Below, one piece after another: positions 58,745 through 64,000 of a stretch of 64,000 nucleotides of DNA (its first letter is position 1; the number at the start of each line of letters is the position of its first letter). A program made the translations under genes and the position numbers. The notes beneath the pieces were generated by a model. It was not told where the DNA came from, ran no database searches, and was given only the letters and a program-made list of their open reading frames with translations. The stretch comes from Puniceicoccaceae bacterium (lineage in GTDB: Bacteria; Verrucomicrobiota; Verrucomicrobiia; Opitutales; Coraliomargaritaceae): positions 124,001 to 188,000 of the forward strand of contig CACIKF010000003.1 in assembly GCA_902587165.1 (NCBI GenBank), in the 5' to 3' direction.

Positions 58745-61672
58745 ATGAAAATACTCACATCTATACAAAAATACTTCTTCCCGGCTTTAGCCCTATGCCT
58801 TGGGCTTACGGCACAGGCACAAACAGTAATCCACACCGAAGACTTTGAAACAGATGGCCAGGACGCAGGCTCAGGCCTCACAGCCAGCGGTCAACAAGCA
58901 CGCTACACCGCAACCACCCCATTTAGCAGCACCGCAAACGACCATTGGAACCGAACCGACGGCAGTGGTCTCCAAAATGGTACAGGTGCATATTCATCTT
59001 TTAGCGGAACATACTTCTGGGCAGCAGAGGATACAGATACCGGCGGTAGCACTGGCGGGACTGGCAACGATGAACAAACTCTAGACATCACCGGGATCGA
59101 TATCACCGGGGCAACTGCCCTTCAGTTTCAAGGACTTTTTGGAGCGAATAGTCGACCTGCAGGAGGTTCGAATTACGACTCGACGGACTGGATCAAAGTC
59201 CAAGCACAAATCGACGGCGGAGGTTATAGTGACGTCATCTGGTTCGCTTATTTAGATGGCGGAGACAGCGCCAGCGAGCCGCTTGGAGTGGATCGAGATT
59301 TCAACCGCAAAGCGGATTCGTCAACGGATCTCCTCGGCCCTGCCCTCCAATCCTACAGTGCTGATATTTCAGGAACAGGGAGCACTCTAGATATCAAAAT
59401 TACAGTACATATGGATGGTCCAGATGAAGAAATAGCTTTCGACAATCTCCAAATCCTTGGGACGGTAAGCGCAAACGAAGCGATCACACTGAGCGCAACA
59501 CCGACTACGGTCGATGAAGGTTCAACACTGGCAGTTACTTTGTCTGTGCCCACGAATGTTGGCTCTGACACTGTTTTTAATCTGACCAGTGGCGGTGACG
59601 GCACTGAGTTGAGTATACCTGCCACCGCGACCATTCTGGCAGGAACAAACAATATCAATTTTGATGTTTCTGGATTAAGTGACAGCGAATATGATATTGA
59701 TACGGCCGTTACGATTACTGCATCTCTAACGGGTTATATCTCTGACACCTTAGACATCACCGTGGTCGATACAGATTTTGCGTCCCTAACAGCCATCCGC
59801 ACCGAAGACTTTGAAACTGATGGTCAGGGAACACGATATACCGCTTCCCCTCCATTCAGCAGCACCGCAAACGACCACTGGAATCGAACTGACGGTACTG
59901 ACATCAGCAACATATCAGGTGCCTATTCATCCTACAGCGGGACATACTTTTGGGCAGCGGAAGATACAGATGATATCGGCGGAGATGGCGTGGATGAAAA
60001 AACCCTAGACATCACCGGGATCAATATAGCAGGAGCAAGTGCCCTTAACTTTAAAGGACTTTTTGGAGCGGGTAATGAAAATGGCGTAGGTGCATCGAAT
60101 TACGACTCGACCGACTATATCAAAGTGCAAGCACAAATCGATGGTGGAGGTTATAGTGAGGTCCTCTGGTTCTCTTTCCTTGATCCAGGAGGTTCAGACA
60201 ACAGCAATGAACCGTTTGGAGTGGATAGAGATTTCGATGGCGCAGCAGATTCAGCCGAAGATCTCCTCGGCACAGCCCTCCAACCCTATATCGCAAGTAT
60301 TTCAGGCACGGGAAGCACTCTTGATTTGAGAATTCAAGTGCACATGGATATCGGAAATGAAGAAATTGCTTTCGACAATATTCAAATCCTGGGTTTGGTG
60401 AGCGACGACGAAGCGATTACACTTAGCTCAGCAGCGAGTACGGTCGACGAAGGTTCAACACTGGCCGTTACTTTGTCTGTTCCTACCAGTGTTAGCACAG
60501 ATACCACTTTTGTTCTAAGCAGTGATGGTGACAACTCTGAGCTGAGTATACCTACCACCGTGACCGTTCCGACTGGAGCAAGCAGTGTCGATTTTAATAT
60601 TTCTGGATTAAGTGACGGAGTCTTTGATGGAAATCAGGACCTTACGATTACTGCAGCTCTAGCAGATTACATCTCTGGTACCTTAGACATCACCGTTGTC
60701 GACACAGATTCCCGTCCCCCCCTAGGCAACATTATCTTCACTCAATATTACGACGGCACTAGCAGTAACAAGTGGGTTGAAATTTCAAATATAGGTGAAA
60801 GCTCTGTCGACTTAAGCAGCTATGAAATAGCTTTGTGGGGTGGATCAGCATCCCCAGAAGATTGGAAGACAGATGGCGGAACGCCCTTCAAAACACTAAG
60901 TTTATCAGGCGTGACTCTGGCTGCCGGTGAAAGCTACTTAATCGCGAACTCATCTGCCGCATTACCTTTTAGTAGTGACCTAGCAGATGAAACCAGTGAA
61001 ATCACATTCTTCAACGGAAATGATTCGCTGGTGCTCTACTCAGACCCGACGGGTTACTTAGTCAGCAACATACTTGACGCGATTTCCTTCACCGTTGCAA
61101 AGGAAGGCGAAGAAAGGGGCTTCGTTCGAACAAGCGCATCTTATGGTTTCGACTTTAATAGTGGTTCTAGCATCGAAGACTACGACGATGACAACTCTGG
61201 TCCTGCAGTATGGACGCAAATTACAACAGCCGCAGCTGATGCGGCAGTTGATGGTGATGATGCCTACCTTGGTTCCACAGGACTGGTGACTGCGGCTGAT
61301 CCAGTTGCCGACTACCTGACTGCTCGCAGTCTAACAACGGGAGATCTCGTAACAGACACCAATGGTAACGGATTCACCGTGCTCGAGGAATACCTAGCCG
61401 GATTCGGCGATGGTTCAGGCCCGGATGCGATTAGCTATGGCATCGTTAATAATGCCCTCACACTGACCAGCGACTCGCAGTCGGAGCCGTCTGGCATCAC
61501 CGTCACCCTACAAGCTACCAGTGATCTGAGTGTCGCCTTCGCAAACGTTGCGTTCACCGCCACAGAGGGCGACGTCAACGCTGATGGCAGCTACACACGT
61601 AGCTACACGGAAACATCACCACCTGCCGATGCCCTCCAGAGGTTCCTAAGACTCAGCATTACAACTGATTAA
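58745..61672 (+). CDS. Secreted lamin-tail-domain surface protein with tandem duplication
   Basis: The 975-residue protein has a signal peptide (about 27 residues, FPALALCLGLTAQAQ). It has two near-identical modules of about 320 residues, starting near residues 30 and 353, each with EDFETDGQ, STANDHWNRTDG, GTYFWAAEDTD, NYDSTD, KVQAQIDGGGYS and VDEGSTLAVTLSVPT. A lamin-tail domain (NIIFTQYYDGTSSNKWVEIS) follows near 655-800. The DNA of the two modules is also close (for example near 58926 and 59861). No PEP-CTERM anchor is visible at the C-terminus. It is probably secreted and may bind polymer or surface. Confidence 0.8.
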   Translation: MKILTSIQKYFFPALALCLGLTAQAQTVIHTEDFETDGQDAGSGLTASGQQARYTATTPFSSTANDHWNRTDGSGLQNGTGAYSSFSGTYFWAAEDTDTGGSTGGTGNDEQTLDITGIDITGATALQFQGLFGANSRPAGGSNYDSTDWIKVQAQIDGGGYSDVIWFAYLDGGDSASEPLGVDRDFNRKADSSTDLLGPALQSYSADISGTGSTLDIKITVHMDGPDEEIAFDNLQILGTVSANEAITLSATPTTVDEGSTLAVTLSVPTNVGSDTVFNLTSGGDGTELSIPATATILAGTNNINFDVSGLSDSEYDIDTAVTITASLTGYISDTLDITVVDTDFASLTAIRTEDFETDGQGTRYTASPPFSSTANDHWNRTDGTDISNISGAYSSYSGTYFWAAEDTDDIGGDGVDEKTLDITGINIAGASALNFKGLFGAGNENGVGASNYDSTDYIKVQAQIDGGGYSEVLWFSFLDPGGSDNSNEPFGVDRDFDGAADSAEDLLGTALQPYIASISGTGSTLDLRIQVHMDIGNEEIAFDNIQILGLVSDDEAITLSSAASTVDEGSTLAVTLSVPTSVSTDTTFVLSSDGDNSELSIPTTVTVPTGASSVDFNISGLSDGVFDGNQDLTITAALADYISGTLDITVVDTDSRPPLGNIIFTQYYDGTSSNKWVEISNIGESSVDLSSYEIALWGGSASPEDWKTDGGTPFKTLSLSGVTLAAGESYLIANSSAALPFSSDLADETSEITFFNGNDSLVLYSDPTGYLVSNILDAISFTVAKEGEERGFVRTSASYGFDFNSGSSIEDYDDDNSGPAVWTQITTAAADAAVDGDDAYLGSTGLVTAADPVADYLTARSLTTGDLVTDTNGNGFTVLEEYLAGFGDGSGPDAISYGIVNNALTLTSDSQSEPSGITVTLQATSDLSVAFANVAFTATEGDVNADGSYTRSYTETSPPADALQRFLRLSITTD

Positions 61673-61680
61673 TTCTAAGC

Positions 61681-61739
61681 AGCACTGCTGAGAGGAAGAA
61701 TCCTTTAGTCTTGGATTCTTCCCTCAGCAGTGCTCTTTT
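61681..61739 (+). terminator. Long hairpin terminator after the lamin-tail protein gene
   Basis: 22 bp of stem with one bulged A (61681-61703 with 61713-61734) and a 9-nt loop is followed by C and four T. It starts 9 bp after the stop codon. It is a likely rho-independent terminator. Confidence 0.8.
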
Positions 61740-61761
61740 GTGTACTGACATCGACATTCGT

Positions 61762-64000
61762 ATGCAAAGGCCTATTCACAATGAAACTAGCTCAACCAAC
61801 GCCTCAAGGATTGGGCGTGCTTTGCGAGTGTTTCTGATTGCGTCGTCTCTGGCATTTATCCCTCTGCACTCAAGCGGACAGGAGAACATAAAGACGCTTA
61901 GAGAAGTAATGGTTCAAGGGCAGGCTGCACTCGCGGCGGGTGATTATGCGACTGCTTTTAAAGCCTTTGAAGAAATTCAGACCACTTTCAGCCAAGAACC
62001 GGAAGTGACGGAGCGCGTCTTTCAACTGACGATCATGCCGCTGCATGCCTATGCGGCCTTGCTCAATGAAGAGACGGAGACGGCGATTCGCTTGTTTGAA
62101 TCGTTCGTGAAAACTTTTCCGGATGACCGCACACGACTGAGCTTTGTGCTTTTCAACCTCGCGCGTGCCTACTCAGAAATGAGTGAAGTCGATAAGGCGA
62201 TCGATACTTATAAGCGATTTGTTGCAATCGATCCAAATCGGGCGGAGGCCGCTCTGGCCACGCTGGAAGCCGTGCGCTTGATGTTTAAAGCTGGCCGTGA
62301 CGATGAGGCCTTCGCTACACTTGATAATGTCTACGCTAATCAGCGCGAGGGTGTCCTGCGTACAAAAGCACGCCTCATGGCGCTGCAAAAAGCCTTAGAC
62401 CTCGGGCGCACTGATCAAGCACGCGAATACATGCTCAGCTCGGACTGGTCGGTCGATCAAATGCCCGAGCTCGCCGTGCTGGCTTTTGCCGCACTCGAAA
62501 TGGGGCACCAACTACTTGCCTCCGGAGACTATGTCGACGCGGTCGAATGCTACCGTATCGTGCCGCCTTACACTCAGCTAGTTATAGCGCAAGAGCGCCG
62601 CCTCTACGAAACCAAGACTCGCTTCGAATCACGACGCCAAAGCGTGGGACTCTACCAAGGCGGTCAATTTTGGACTCAGTTTTATACCCGTCTTATCGCA
62701 CGCTTGGAGGCGCAACTTAAGGCTCTGCGTGAGGCGGATGACTATTCGCCCGATCTCTACCTTGCATTCGGTCAGGCCTATCTACTCGCCGAGCGCCCGC
62801 ATGAGGCATGGATACTCTTCGAGCACCTAGCGCGCGATCCTGAGTTATCCAAACAACAACAGTCAGAGGCGCACTACCGGTGGATTCTAGCAGCGATTCA
62901 AGTCGGCGTATGGGAAGATGCCTACCGGATCGCCAAAGGCTTCGGCCGCCGTTTCCCTGATTCCCCGCTCGTCCCCAACGCGCTCTACTTACTTGGCACC
63001 GCCTATCAAGAAGCAGGTGAGTATCCCGAAGCGATCAAGGTCTTTACTACTTTCCTCGAAAACCACGACCAGCACGACTTAGCGCCTCGCACTCTTTTCC
63101 TCAGAGGCTTCAATTATAACTTCATGAATCAGCCGGTGGAGGCACGGGCGGACTTCGAATCTTTCATTGCCCGCTACCCACGTCATCAACTTTCAAAAGA
63201 AGCGCGTCTCTGGCGGGCGCTCAGCTTTTTCGCCGAGCGCGACTACGCGACGGCACTCGAAGCTTTGAAAACCCTCGCACCCACGGTCAAAGGTGGACGC
63301 CTCGAGCCAGAGGTCGCCTACCGCATTGCATCGACTTTCTATGCTATGCGCGACTACGAATCGGCGCTCAGCTCGATCAATGCGTATCTCAATCGCTATC
63401 CTCAGCATACGCGGATCGACGAAGCCCGCGTGCTCCTTGGCGATATTGAAATGGGGCGCGGGGAACTAGCGACCGCACGGGTGATCTTCTCGGAGATCAG
63501 CCCGAATGCAGGGCACCTATTTGTCTACTCGGCCTTTCAAGCAGGAAAGATCCTACGCGCGGTGGCTGGGGCCGCCAAAAATAAAGTGGCCCGTGAGCGC
63601 TTACTAAGTAGCCACATAGAACACTTCCAAAACTATCTCGACCGCGAGGACGTGCCCTTTAAAGGTAGAATCAGCGAGGCCCTTTACTGGATCGGTTGGA
63701 CACATGTCGAACGTGGTGAAGAAGATCTTGCGCGCATGATCTTTGAACAAGCGCTCAGCCTGTATGGAGACGATATCAATTCGAGCGACGTGCCGACTAT
63801 TATCGATGCCTACGCGCGCATCGAAAAACGTCTCCTTGGAGTGGGTAAGAAAGAGCGTGAAGCACGCCTCAAATCGTGGATCGAAGAGGAAAAAGCCAAG
63901 GCCCAGCAAGCCGACCGCCTGACCTACTTAGCACGCCTCAGCCTCTACCTTCAAGCAATGGTGCCGCCCGAAAATCCCACCAACTTCATCTTTGAAATTG
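61762..64000 (+). CDS. TPR repeat protein (partial)
   Basis: An open frame from the ATG at 61762 runs past the right edge (at least 746 residues). An exported start (VFLIASSLAFIPLHSSG, about residues 23-39) is followed by tetratricopeptide-like helix pairs throughout, for example GQAALAAGDYATAFKAFEEI, VLFNLARAYSEMSEVDKAIDTYKRF and LYLLGTAYQEAGEYPEAIKVF. This is like YbgF/BamD-type and cell-envelope scaffold proteins. It is preceded by the terminator of the lamin-tail gene. The C-terminus and any other domain are beyond the window. Confidence 0.82.
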   Translation, partial: MQRPIHNETSSTNASRIGRALRVFLIASSLAFIPLHSSGQENIKTLREVMVQGQAALAAGDYATAFKAFEEIQTTFSQEPEVTERVFQLTIMPLHAYAALLNEETETAIRLFESFVKTFPDDRTRLSFVLFNLARAYSEMSEVDKAIDTYKRFVAIDPNRAEAALATLEAVRLMFKAGRDDEAFATLDNVYANQREGVLRTKARLMALQKALDLGRTDQAREYMLSSDWSVDQMPELAVLAFAALEMGHQLLASGDYVDAVECYRIVPPYTQLVIAQERRLYETKTRFESRRQSVGLYQGGQFWTQFYTRLIARLEAQLKALREADDYSPDLYLAFGQAYLLAERPHEAWILFEHLARDPELSKQQQSEAHYRWILAAIQVGVWEDAYRIAKGFGRRFPDSPLVPNALYLLGTAYQEAGEYPEAIKVFTTFLENHDQHDLAPRTLFLRGFNYNFMNQPVEARADFESFIARYPRHQLSKEARLWRALSFFAERDYATALEALKTLAPTVKGGRLEPEVAYRIASTFYAMRDYESALSSINAYLNRYPQHTRIDEARVLLGDIEMGRGELATARVIFSEISPNAGHLFVYSAFQAGKILRAVAGAAKNKVARERLLSSHIEHFQNYLDREDVPFKGRISEALYWIGWTHVERGEEDLARMIFEQALSLYGDDINSSDVPTIIDAYARIEKRLLGVGKKEREARLKSWIEEEKAKAQQADRLTYLARLSLYLQAMVPPENPTNFIFEI

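Overview
The window is about 50% G+C bacterial chromosome, most likely from a marine Verrucomicrobiota of the class Opitutia (Coraliomargarita/Lentimonas-like). This is inferred from a Verru_Chthon-type cassette protein, a bacterial SWIB-domain protein, a eukaryote-like GSII glutamine synthetase, and a type II secretion cluster built like those of that phylum. No insertion sequence, CRISPR array, prophage or obvious pseudogene was seen, and most genes are housekeeping.

Layout. 1-237 is the end of a DUF2721 membrane protein. 388-8383 is a rightward operon: a Gld-type ABC exporter (ATPase, permease, auxiliary protein), a DUF4340 protein and an AsmA-like protein. 8384-9768 has no credible protein gene. 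It holds three perfect DnaA boxes, a 29-bp A/T-rich palindrome, three TTGACA boxes spaced exactly 28 bp apart, and then about 1 kb of sequence that folds into a dense set of nested helices and ends in a very strong intrinsic terminator. This is the most unusual object in the window: a candidate large structured RNA beside a candidate DnaA-binding locus. 9769-14721 is a leftward operon for light and UV repair, with two photolyases of different families, a TIGR01777 epimerase and a renalase-like flavoprotein. 14814-16829 carries nitroreductase, a DUF3127 protein, aroQ and a SWIB protein. 16906-26943 is leftward: a SNF2 helicase, a DUF4838 glycosidase-like protein, a divergent thymidine phosphorylase, and the glycolytic set gap-pgk-tpiA.

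27303-34568 holds a fatty acid desaturase, a GH13 debranching-type enzyme, mnmA, xth, thiL and tsaE. 34856-42720 is a tightly overlapping type II secretion operon (G-H-I-J-K-L-M-D plus a C/PilP-like protein) without the ATPase GspE or the platform GspF. Then come tRNA-Leu(CAG), a PP2C phosphatase with a small kinase, glnA (GSII), a DegT-family aminotransferase, trmL and argS.

49460-54209 is a Fur/PerR-type regulator followed by sufC-sufB-sufD-sufT, with two 15-bp Per/Fur-like boxes before the regulator. This makes a metal- or peroxide-responsive Fe-S assembly locus. 54428-64000 encodes surface and exported proteins: a very large pilin-like Verru_Chthon-type protein and its small neighbour, a lamin-tail-domain protein with an internally duplicated module, and a TPR protein that runs off the window.

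Function and co-operation are inferred from motifs read by eye; no database search was run.
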